Positions 1 through 6,183 of a stretch of DNA of 26,319 nt are shown piece after piece. The notes beneath the pieces are model-generated. The model made no database searches and had not been told where the DNA came from. It saw only the letters and a list, made by a program, of their open reading frames with translations. Origin of the DNA: Anaerolineales bacterium UBA6131 (GTDB taxonomy: Bacteria > Chloroflexota > Anaerolineae > UBA2200); contig DIVN01000242.1 in NCBI GenBank assembly GCA_002435875.1, positions 16,441-42,759 of the forward strand. Direction: 5' to 3'. Position 1 is the stretch's first letter, and every line of letters starts with the position of its first letter. Position numbers and translations under genes: made by a program.

Positions 1-252
1 GAGCCGCACCATATACGGGCCCATGCGATCGATCCTATGATACCTGGGGTAAGGGATGATTGGCGGGTGCACGCTGAGAACCGGGAGAGCAAACTCCTTA
101 GTGAGAGCTCGTACAGGAGCTGCCCCGCGAAGAAAGACCTCGGCACCGCATACCAACTCGACCCCTCCGAAGCCTGCCTCTCTGGCCAGGGCGAATGCAC
201 AACGCAGTGGTAGATGATACAGGGTGCCAGTTGAAAGGCTAAGCTTGAACAC
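1..252 (-). CDS. Sugar-phosphate isomerase/epimerase-like TIM-barrel protein, N-terminal part
   Basis: Translating the minus strand from a GTG at 252 gives an open frame to the window edge (84 codons, no stop). The product begins VFKLSLSTGTLYHLPL, followed by an alternating strand/helix pattern with AREAGFGGVEL and then LPVLSVHPP. This resembles the first two beta-alpha units of the xylose-isomerase-like/AP endonuclease 2 TIM-barrel family, in which the GFxGVEL strand and a metal- or substrate-binding histidine (SVH) are typical. The start lies 11 bases after the nadD stop, so it probably belongs to the obg-nadD operon. The C-terminal two thirds lie outside the window, so catalytic residues and substrate cannot be judged. 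The ribosome site is weak, so the exact start is uncertain. Confidence 0.55.
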   Translation of the reverse strand, partial: MFKLSLSTGTLYHLPLRCAFALAREAGFGGVELVCGAEVFLRGAAPVRALTKEFALPVLSVHPPIIPYPRYHRIDRMGPYMVRL

Positions 253-263
253 TGGGGCGGTAG

Positions 264-899
264 CTAGGACCGGCCATTTTGGCAGGCAGGAGGCGTGCCA
301 CCACGGTAGAGGCCATTCCTGACAATGTACTTCTCCACCTTGGCAGGCAATTGGTAACGGATTGGCAGCCCTTGCGCCACTCGCTTCTGAATATCGGTTG
401 ACGAGATCGAAAGCTCGGGGGTATCGATGAAGGTCATGCGCTCTCGCAGGCCAGGAAGCTGCTGCGCGATTGCATCCACATCGACGTTGTATCCAGCGCG
501 CTCAGCTACAACCAAATGGCACAGTGTCAGCAAGACATCAGGCTTGTACCAACTGAGGATGTTGGCGAGCGAATCCATACCGATGATGAAGTGAATCTCT
601 ACGTCGGGCCCCCAGACAGTCTGAAGGGCCCGCATGGTGTCAACGGTGTATGATGGGCCGGGCCTTTCGGCTTCGATGCAGGAGATCGCGAGATGTGGGT
701 TATCGGCGATGGCAAGCTGCGTCATGCGGACGCGGTGCAAGAACGTCGAGTAGCTATCATTCAGCTTGTGCGGGGGCGAAAAGGCAGGCACCAAGAATAC
801 TTTCTCCAGACCGAGATATGCCCAGGCATCCTCGGCAATGACCAGGTGCCCGAAGTGGATGGGGTCGAATGTGCCTCCTAGCACGCCATACTTCCGCAT
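264..899 (-). CDS. nadD: Nicotinate-nucleotide adenylyltransferase NadD
   Basis: Converts nicotinate mononucleotide and ATP to deaminated NAD, the shared step of de novo and salvage NAD synthesis, in the cytoplasm. The protein (211 aa) begins MRKYGVLGGTFDPIHFGHL, the nucleotidyltransferase fold signature in which GGTFDPxHxGH carries the ATP-binding histidines. Near the C-terminus, ISSTDIQKRV matches the family ISST(x)IR motif. Length is normal. I chose the ATG at 899 rather than an upstream GTG at 926, because GGAG lies about 11 bases before it and the upstream start would overlap obg by 26 bases. obg ends at 901, so the two genes abut and are probably translated in series. The obg-nadD pairing is common in bacteria. 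Confidence 0.93.
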   Translation of the reverse strand: MRKYGVLGGTFDPIHFGHLVIAEDAWAYLGLEKVFLVPAFSPPHKLNDSYSTFLHRVRMTQLAIADNPHLAISCIEAERPGPSYTVDTMRALQTVWGPDVEIHFIIGMDSLANILSWYKPDVLLTLCHLVVAERAGYNVDVDAIAQQLPGLRERMTFIDTPELSISSTDIQKRVAQGLPIRYQLPAKVEKYIVRNGLYRGGTPPACQNGRS

Positions 900-900
900 G

Positions 901-2166
901 CTATTGCCACTCCAGTTCTGCATCACCTATCCTGACCAGGTCGCCCAATCGGACGCCCGCCTGCTCCAGTGCAGCCCACACTCCGATGGCCTTGATTATG
1001 CGCTGGAAACGGGCAACCGCTTCCTGACTATTCCAGTCAGTCATCGCCGCTGCACGCTCAACGCGTCTGCCGCAGACACGGAAGTGGTCATCTTCGCGAA
1101 TCACTTCAAACGCATCATCACTCTCCGCTGGGTGAAACACCTTCGTGTCCGCCACTGCGTGGGGCTCGGGAATCGTAGACAAGAGGCCTGCAACAGCTTG
1201 CAGGAGCACGCGAGTTCCTTCGCCGGTGACAGCCGAGATCGCGAAAACTGGCACTCCTCGTTCCTGCATCACAGACTTGACTTTGGGCCAGACTAGCTGC
1301 GCATCGGCCAAGTCCATCTTGTTAAGAGCTACCACCTGCGGTTTTGCTGCCAGTCGTTCACTAAAGAGGATGAGCTCACTGTTCAGGATTTCATAGTCTC
1401 TCAGAGGATCGACAGACGCACCGTCGAGCAAATGGATGAGCACTCTAGTACGCTCCACATGGCGTAAGAACTTTAGTCCCAAGCCGGCTCCGCTATGTGC
1501 GCCTTCGACCAAACCCGGGATATCCGCGAGAACCAAGGTGGTATCATCCACAGTTGCCACGCCAAGATTTGGCGCCAGGGTCGTAAATGGATAGTCCGCG
1601 ATCTTGGGTCTGGCGGCGCTCACAGAGGATAGCAGAGTGGACTTGCCCGCATTGGGCATGCCCGCGATGCCAACATCTGCAATCAGCTTGAGCTCTAGCC
1701 GCAGCATTCGCTGCTCACCTGGCTCGCCCTTTTCCGCCAACCGAGGTGCCTGATTGATTGGAGTGGCAAATACGGCGTTGCCCCGTCCTCCGCGGCCTCC
1801 ACGTGCTACCACCACAGTCTGGTCCTCGTCGACGAGATCGGCAAGCAACTCCCTGGTCGAAGCATCTCGGATGACCGTACCCCGCGGCACGGGAATGCGG
1901 AGGTCCTGCCCCCCCCTTCCCTGCTTGTTGTTGCGGTCACCTCTGACCCCAGGTTCTGCACGAAACATCTCGTGCCTCTGGAACCGCAAGAGTGTGTTCA
2001 GATGTCGGTCGGCTGCGATAACCACGTTGCCGCCAGCGCCTCCGTTGCCTCCGTCGGGTCCGCCATGAGGCACGAACTTCTCGCGACGGAAGCTTACACA
2101 TCCATCGCCACCCTTGCCGGCGCGGACTTCTATTACGGCCTCGTCAAAGAAGGTGATTTCTTCCAT
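901..2166 (-). CDS. obg: GTPase Obg/CgtA
   Basis: Large-ribosomal-subunit assembly and stress-related GTPase. Three domains are visible in 421 aa. The N-terminal glycine-rich Obg fold (about 1-160) has repeated GGxGG runs such as GGPDGGNGGAGGN and ARGGRGGRGN. The G domain (about 161-330) has the P-loop GMPNAGKS, switch DYPFTTLAPNLG, DIPG, NKMD and SAV motifs. A C-terminal OCT-type domain (about 345-421) ends in GDLVRIGDAELEW. The start ATG at 2166 follows GAGAGGA with good spacing. It is the first gene of a minus-strand operon running into nadD, driven by the promoter at 2234-2262. Confidence 0.96.
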   Translation of the reverse strand: MEEITFFDEAVIEVRAGKGGDGCVSFRREKFVPHGGPDGGNGGAGGNVVIAADRHLNTLLRFQRHEMFRAEPGVRGDRNNKQGRGGQDLRIPVPRGTVIRDASTRELLADLVDEDQTVVVARGGRGGRGNAVFATPINQAPRLAEKGEPGEQRMLRLELKLIADVGIAGMPNAGKSTLLSSVSAARPKIADYPFTTLAPNLGVATVDDTTLVLADIPGLVEGAHSGAGLGLKFLRHVERTRVLIHLLDGASVDPLRDYEILNSELILFSERLAAKPQVVALNKMDLADAQLVWPKVKSVMQERGVPVFAISAVTGEGTRVLLQAVAGLLSTIPEPHAVADTKVFHPAESDDAFEVIREDDHFRVCGRRVERAAAMTDWNSQEAVARFQRIIKAIGVWAALEQAGVRLGDLVRIGDAELEWQ

Positions 2167-2233
2167 TCATCCTCTCAATTGCCCCGGAGCACATCGTGCC
2201 ATCGTACCCGTGCTGGTGTCGCGGCACTACTTC

Positions 2234-2262
2234 ATTCTAGCACGGCCACCTGCAGCCGGCAA
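2234..2262 (-). promoter_or_regulatory. Promoter for obg-nadD operon
   Basis: On the minus strand, TTGCCG (2257-2262) and TAGAAT (2234-2239) are separated by 17 bases, with a TGC extended -10 directly before the hexamer. Expected transcription starts near 2227, giving a leader of about 60 bases before the obg ATG. It is a sigma-70-type match by eye only. Confidence 0.6.
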
Positions 2263-2279
2263 TTCTAACTGGGCGCGCT

Positions 2280-2307
2280 TTGGCCAACGTTGGGAGTTTG
2301 CTACAAT
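2280..2307 (+). promoter_or_regulatory. Promoter for pncC
   Basis: TTGGCC (2280-2285), a 16-base spacer and TACAAT (2302-2307) with a TGC extended -10. It is divergent from the obg promoter about 20 bases away, so the two genes share one regulatory region of 229 bases. Expected start is near 2314, about 80 bases before the gene. Confidence 0.55.
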
Positions 2308-2395
2308 GCCCATGTGCTCACCAGCCACCTGGGTTGGCTGCCCCAGGCCTCGTTGACACGCATCCAGATGGACTAAGCAAAGCGGGAGGGAGCCC

Positions 2396-2905
2396 TTGGC
2401 AGAAGACGTCGCAACGAACTCCACGGCACTGGCATGTGCGGTTGGTCAGCGCCTGCTCGAGGCACAGATGACCCTATCAGTGGCCGAGTCGTGTACTGGC
2501 GGCCTGCTGTCTCGCTACATGACAGACGTTGCAGGCAGCTCAGCTTACTTTGTGGGCGGTGTTGTCGCCTATGCGAATGCCGTAAAGGTCAGCATACTCG
2601 GTGTACCGCAAAGTACGCTCGATGCACACGGCGCAGTAAGTGAACAGACAGCGATGGCAATGGCCACAGGCGTACGCCAGAGACTGCAGACTGACTTGGG
2701 CGTTGCCACTACGGGGATAGCGGGGCCAGGAGGTGGCTCGCCCGAAAAACCCGTGGGGCTGGTCTACATTGCTCTAAGCACCGCTTCTTTTGAGGAGTGT
2801 CGGCATTTCTTCTGGAATGGAAGTCGGGAGCAGAACCGACAATCGGCAGCATGCGCAGCGATGCAAATGCTGCTGGAGCGTCTGAGCGTCGGGCGAAGCA
2901 ATTGA
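2396..2905 (+). CDS. pncC: Nicotinamide-nucleotide amidohydrolase PncC (CinA C-terminal domain family)
   Basis: Predicted to deamidate nicotinamide mononucleotide to nicotinate mononucleotide, recycling pyridine nucleotides that NadD can then use. This 169 aa protein is the stand-alone CinA C-terminal domain, without the N-terminal molybdopterin-binding-like CinA domain. Family motifs are AESCTGG (30-36, with the catalytic serine region) and GIAGPGGGS (107-115), followed by KPVGLVYIA. The start is TTG at 2396, preceded by GGGAGGG (2384-2390) with normal spacing. The gene stands alone on plus between two minus operons. Older names call this family competence/damage-inducible CinA, but a competence role cannot be inferred from this domain alone. 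Confidence 0.9.
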   Translation: MAEDVATNSTALACAVGQRLLEAQMTLSVAESCTGGLLSRYMTDVAGSSAYFVGGVVAYANAVKVSILGVPQSTLDAHGAVSEQTAMAMATGVRQRLQTDLGVATTGIAGPGGGSPEKPVGLVYIALSTASFEECRHFFWNGSREQNRQSAACAAMQMLLERLSVGRSN

Positions 2906-3086
2906 CCACCAGCGTCGCTGGATACGACGTGCGGCGCCCCTGTTACCAGCCCTGTGATCGCAGCGCCGACACGTTCAGTGCACCAGATTACCAGGTACTC
3001 GGGCTCGCGGTAGACGCAAGCTTTATGTATGTAATCGGTACCCTGGAAGGAGTGACCGCGAGCGAGTCTGAACAACTGGGATCGCC
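2906..3086. other. Convergent intergenic gap pncC / trmH-spoU
   Basis: This 181-base gap separates two genes that end facing each other. I find only a weak hairpin (CGTCG at 2913-2917 with CGACG at 2925-2929, no T-run), no tRNA-like T-loop and no convincing reading frame. The frames that cross it in both directions run into the flanking genes and lack ribosome sites or recognisable protein. Confidence 0.4.
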
Positions 3087-3914
3087 TCACGTTCCAAAAC
3101 CGCAGGGTGCTTCCTCACGCGTCATACTGCGCTGTCTGGAAGCTTCGAACAGCATGATGCTGGCGGCGATTGCCGCATTCAACGACTCGACCTCTTGTCT
3201 CATGGGAATCATCACGTCGCTGCCGGCCAGATACTCTGCCTCTGAGCTAACGCCATGGGCCTCTCCACCGATCAAGAGCGCACTTGGACGGCACCAGTCC
3301 ACTTCCCAGTAGCACTTTCCGGTGCGGGGCCGTGCTATCCAAAGTTGCATCCCTTGCAAGGCCCCACGCACAGCAGCCCAATCCTGCGCGAGGCAGAGCT
3401 TGAGGCGGAAATGAGCGCCCATACCTGCCCGGACTACCTTGGGGTTGTAGAGATCGACAGTGCCTGTAGTGGTAATCACTGCATCGACGCCCGCCGCAAG
3501 GGCCGATCGCAGAATTGCCCCAACATTGCCGGGGTCGCGCAGTGCGTCCATGATCAGCAAGAAGCCAAGATTGTCTGGGATGGCCGTCTCGGCGGCCATG
3601 GGCACGACCGCAAGAAGGCCCGAGGGGGTGACCGTACCTGACATAGCAGCCATGACTTGTTGACTTACTTGCTTCAGCAACACCTCCTGCTCTTGGGCCG
3701 CAGCAAGCAGAGCGCCTGCACGTTCTTGCCCCGTGACCTCTTCTGTGTAGAAGAGCATGTTTGGGCGCACCCGCGCTTGCATGGCCTCTTCGAGAGTGCG
3801 CAGCCCTTCCGCGATGTAGGCACATTCCGCTGCGCGGTCGCCGCGGCGATGGAGCGAGCGTACATACCGCACGTTCTCATTGGATACGCTGGTGATCAGC
3901 TCATGCTTGGCCAC
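3087..3914 (-). CDS. TrmH/SpoU-family RNA 2'-O-ribose methyltransferase
   Basis: SPOUT-fold, SAM-dependent methyltransferase acting on rRNA or tRNA ribose. In 275 aa there is an N-terminal SpoU substrate-binding domain (about 1-105, IAEGLRTLEEA) and a knotted catalytic domain. The latter has motif 1 NVGAILRSA (130-138, RNA-binding arginine), motif 2 LLIGGEAHGVS (213-223) and motif 3 ESLNAAIAASI (243-253), which form the SAM pocket. The start is GTG at 3914 with AGGA upstream. It is the last gene of the infC-rpmI-rplT operon, an arrangement seen in many bacteria where this gene is annotated as an rRNA methyltransferase. The exact target nucleotide cannot be read from sequence, so no symbol is given. 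Confidence 0.9.
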   Translation of the reverse strand: MAKHELITSVSNENVRYVRSLHRRGDRAAECAYIAEGLRTLEEAMQARVRPNMLFYTEEVTGQERAGALLAAAQEQEVLLKQVSQQVMAAMSGTVTPSGLLAVVPMAAETAIPDNLGFLLIMDALRDPGNVGAILRSALAAGVDAVITTTGTVDLYNPKVVRAGMGAHFRLKLCLAQDWAAVRGALQGMQLWIARPRTGKCYWEVDWCRPSALLIGGEAHGVSSEAEYLAGSDVMIPMRQEVESLNAAIAASIMLFEASRQRSMTREEAPCGFGT

Positions 3915-3935
3915 AATGGCAGCTTTCCTGCAAGA

Positions 3936-3980
3936 GGAATCTCACCATCCGGCCGGAAACAATCCGAGTGGTGAGATTCC
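3936..3980 (-). repeat. 12-bp perfect inverted repeat between rplT and the methyltransferase gene
   Basis: GGAATCTCACCA (3936-3947) and TGGTGAGATTCC (3969-3980) are exact reverse complements separated by 21 bases that themselves contain CCGGCCGG. The RNA hairpin would form on either strand. No T-run follows on either side, so it is not a standard intrinsic terminator. It could be an mRNA processing or stability hairpin that lowers expression of the methyltransferase relative to L20, or a protein-binding site. Confidence 0.6.
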
Positions 3981-4013
3981 CAATCCCGCGTTCGGTTGTC
4001 AGATATGAGAGGC

Positions 4014-4376
4014 TCAGGCTGTAGCGCTCGCCTGTTTGGCCACGTCCGCCAAGCGAGCAAACGCCGCGCTGTCGTTGACGGCTAGCTCAGCCAGTATTTT
4101 GCGGTCGATCGCTACACCGGCTCGACCAAGGCCGGCAATCAACTGGCCATAGGTAATATCACACAATCGGGCTGCCGCATTGATGCGCGTAATCCAGAGA
4201 CGCCTAAAATCCCGCTTGCGATTCCGCCGATCTCGGTACATGTACCACATCGACTTCATGCGAGCCTCGTTGGCTCGGCGGAATAGCAGGTGCTTACTGC
4301 CCTTTTGCCCCTGAGTGAACTTTAGAACTTTCTTGTGCCGCTGATGTGCCGGCACTCCCCTTTTTACCCTTGGCAT
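4014..4376 (-). CDS. rplT: 50S ribosomal protein L20
   Basis: 23S rRNA-binding protein needed for early 50S assembly; in several bacteria it also represses its own operon. The 120 aa product has the full family pattern: MPRVKRGV at the start, HKKVLKFTQGQKGSK, then YRDRRNRKRDFRRLWITRIN with its dense basic helix, and the globular C-terminal domain starting near ITYGQLIAGL. The ATG at 4376 follows GGGAAGGGGA. Gene order infC-rpmI-rplT is the classic one. Confidence 0.97.
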   Translation of the reverse strand: MPRVKRGVPAHQRHKKVLKFTQGQKGSKHLLFRRANEARMKSMWYMYRDRRNRKRDFRRLWITRINAAARLCDITYGQLIAGLGRAGVAIDRKILAELAVNDSAAFARLADVAKQASATA

Positions 4377-4411
4377 CGAATATCCCCTTCCCGCAGGGTT
4401 ACGTTGGATAC

Positions 4412-4615
4412 CTACTTGAGATAAGGTGCAAGCCGGGCGATCCGCTCTCGGGCACCTTTCGCTTCGACTTCAATATTGCGGTCGAACAGCCGCCTCACGC
4501 GTTTCGCCTTATTGCGCCGCAAATGGCTCCGCGGACCTTTCAAACGCATGATCTTGCCCGTGCTTGTAACACGAAAGCGTTTGGCTGTCGCCTTGTGTGT
4601 CTTGATCTTCGGCAC
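4412..4615 (-). CDS. rpmI: 50S ribosomal protein L35
   Basis: Small basic 50S protein (67 aa, standard length). It begins (V)PKIKTHKATAKRF and contains the conserved GKIMRLKGPRSHLRRNKAKRVRR segment in two overlapping halves. The start is GTG at 4615, preceded by AGGAGG about 10 bases upstream. It lies between infC and rplT in the usual operon, with gaps of about 35-40 bases on both sides. Confidence 0.96.
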   Translation of the reverse strand: MPKIKTHKATAKRFRVTSTGKIMRLKGPRSHLRRNKAKRVRRLFDRNIEVEAKGARERIARLAPYLK

Positions 4616-4653
4616 TTGAACACTCCCTCCTTCAGCCGTAGCTGGGGGTTAGC

Positions 4654-5250
4654 TTATGCTTCGCTCAGGACATCGTCCTGAGACTGTTCCGCCGTATCTG
4701 CCGACTCCACCGAAGCGTCCGGTCTACGTGCTGCAGCTTTTGGAGCCAACAGCATAAAGACGCTGCGGGCCCCCTCATCGATGGTCGGGACTTGCTCAAC
4801 CGTGGCGGCATCGGATAGCTCTGCTCCCAGTCGCTGCAAGAGGTCCCGTCCGATTTCTGGATAGCTTCTCTCGCGCCCGCGAAAACGAACACGCAGTCGT
4901 ACTTTGGCACCATCAGCGAGGAACTCGCGCACGCGCTTGGTCTTAAAGTCCAAATCATGTTCGCCGATCTGGGGGCGCATACGGATCTCTTTAATTTCAA
5001 TCGTCTTCTGAACCTTGCGAGCCAACCGTTCTTTCTTGGTACGCTCGTACAGAAACTTGCCATAGTTCAGAAGGCGACAAACGGGCGGCTTGGCCGCCGG
5101 AGCTACCTCGACGAGATCAAGCTCACGCTCCCGGGCCATGCGCAGGGCCTGTATCGTCGGGACGACCCCCACTTGCGTGCCCGCATCGTCGATCAGCCGA
5201 ACCTCGCGTGCTGTGATGGCCTCATTGACTCGATGTTCTCTGCTGCTGAT
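4654..5250 (-). CDS. infC: Translation initiation factor IF-3, with apparent ATC (AUC) start codon
   Basis: IF-3 binds the 30S subunit, keeps subunits apart and checks start codons. The familiar part runs VGVVPTIQALRMARE, DLVEVAPAAKPPVCRLLNYGKF, then the C-terminal domain with IKEIRMRPQIGEHDLDFKTK. Reading upstream in frame from 5172 restores the missing N-terminus REHRVNEAITAREVRLIDD, which matches the (I)NExIRAxEVRLID family start. The frame closes at a TGA at 5263-5265, and no ATG, GTG or TTG occurs before 5172. The only start with a ribosome site is ATC at 5248-5250, five bases after GAGGTGAGG. The protein is then 198 aa with an acidic tail ending DDVLSEA. Rare AUU, AUC or AUA starts are established for infC in other bacteria, where IF-3 discriminates against them and so represses itself. 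Confidence 0.93.
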   Translation of the reverse strand: MSSREHRVNEAITAREVRLIDDAGTQVGVVPTIQALRMARERELDLVEVAPAAKPPVCRLLNYGKFLYERTKKERLARKVQKTIEIKEIRMRPQIGEHDLDFKTKRVREFLADGAKVRLRVRFRGRERSYPEIGRDLLQRLGAELSDAATVEQVPTIDEGARSVFMLLAPKAAARRPDASVESADTAEQSQDDVLSEA

Positions 5251-5255
5251 GTGAT

Positions 5256-5264
5256 CCTCACCTC
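5256..5264 (-). promoter_or_regulatory. Ribosome binding site deciding the infC start, overlapped by a start-stop mini-ORF
   Basis: The minus strand reads GAGGTGAGG and then five bases before ATC. This is the only good ribosome site upstream of the conserved IF-3 N-terminus. It also contains ATG AGG TGA (5258-5266), a two-codon open frame just upstream of the ATC start. Confidence 0.6.
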
Positions 5265-5322
5265 ATAGAAGGTATTCAGAGCGTTCCGCGGCAATTGCAA
5301 GGAAGCTCCCATACGAAGGCCG

Positions 5323-5351
5323 ATGTTAGCACACTTGGGCATTCTAGTCAA
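5323..5351 (-). promoter_or_regulatory. Promoter for infC-rpmI-rplT-methyltransferase operon
   Basis: Minus strand TTGACT (5346-5351), 17-base spacer, TAACAT (5323-5328), with TGC extended -10 before the hexamer. It is the closest sigma-70 match in the window. The predicted transcript starts near 5316, leaving a leader of about 65 bases before the ATC start of infC. A 7-bp inverted repeat (CAGGTAG at 5385-5391 with CTACCTG at 5399-5405) sits about 34 bases upstream. Confidence 0.7.
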
Positions 5352-5498
5352 GTACACCCTGTTCTTGCGCCAAGAGATCGTTGCCAGGTAGTGCAGGCCT
5401 ACCTGACGAGGGATGCTCCTCCTTGACACCGCACGAGCAGTTGAATAGCCACCAAGGGCTGTGGGAGAAATCACCGAGTTGAGAGGCGGTCCCTCACG

Positions 5499-6173
5499 TT
5501 AGCCCTGCGCTCTTGAAAAGATCAGGCCCACGATACCCACTGCTACACATTGGCCCAGGGTGAGCAGGGCCAGAATGTAAGTCGCGTCCATCCAGAAGGG
5601 CAGGGGGAACAGTTGGATCAGGGTATCAGTATAGGGGAACAGCCAGCTATCACCCGTAAAGAGCAGGCGGTGGAAGAGAGTAAAAAATCGGTCGAATTGA
5701 GCATATGCGAAAACACCGATGGCCATCATCATCAGGAAGAAACCGATGCATCCCCGGGCCATGGATTGGAGGGCGCTGCTCCACCCCTTCGACAGGTACC
5801 AGATGGTCAACGCGGACAGCAGGACAATCGCCACGGCGACCCCGTGTACCAGGAAAGCTGCATTCATCACACGCTTCGCATCAGCAAGGTGCACAACCTC
5901 ACGATAGTTGTACACAGAACGCCCCTGCGCGCTAAGCTTCTCGATGAAGCTAACGTCTTGCCCGGAGCGCATATAGTTGAGGGTAGCTTCCGCCAACGAC
6001 AAACGCTCATCGGGACTGAAGATGGAGGAGCGGGGAAATGAAGGGCGACTGTACTCATGTCGCAGATACCATGGGCTTGCCAGAAGATAGAGGTTGCCGA
6101 GCAGAAGCACGATCGGCGTACAGATGGCAAGAACAGTATGAGCCAGACGCAAGGCCAACCGGTTGTCTCTCAT
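5499..6173 (-). CDS. DUF1461/TIGR01906-type integral membrane protein
   Basis: Membrane protein of 224 aa with four likely helices: a first helix at the N-terminus (AHTVLAICTPIVLLLGNLYLL), then a soluble extracytoplasmic stretch of about 80 residues, then three helices. The loop FTLFHRLLFTGDSWLFPYTD followed by LIQLFPLPFW is the feature I associate with the DUF1461 family, whose function is unknown. The segment HLADAKRVM before helix 2 also fits that family. I chose ATG at 6173, with AGAGG seven bases upstream; a GTG at 6176 is an alternative. It is the last gene of the PIG-L/spermidine-synthase-like operon, 10 bases after its neighbour. No function is inferred. Confidence 0.75.
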   Translation of the reverse strand: MRDNRLALRLAHTVLAICTPIVLLLGNLYLLASPWYLRHEYSRPSFPRSSIFSPDERLSLAEATLNYMRSGQDVSFIEKLSAQGRSVYNYREVVHLADAKRVMNAAFLVHGVAVAIVLLSALTIWYLSKGWSSALQSMARGCIGFFLMMMAIGVFAYAQFDRFFTLFHRLLFTGDSWLFPYTDTLIQLFPLPFWMDATYILALLTLGQCVAVGIVGLIFSRAQG

Positions 6174-6183
6174 CACTCCACCT

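Noticed and set aside
2797..3312. 171-codon plus frame crossing the pncC end and the convergent gap
   Set aside because: Starts inside pncC without a ribosome site and continues antisense into the methyltransferase; no domain seen.
3247..3825. 192-codon minus frame inside the methyltransferase gene
   Set aside because: Same strand, different frame from a clear SpoU enzyme with all motifs; the product is low-complexity Arg/Cys/Gly-rich shadow.
5193..5474. 93-codon minus frame upstream of infC
   Set aside because: It overlaps the conserved IF-3 N-terminus in another frame and runs across the strong promoter at 5323-5351, so it cannot be translated from that transcript.
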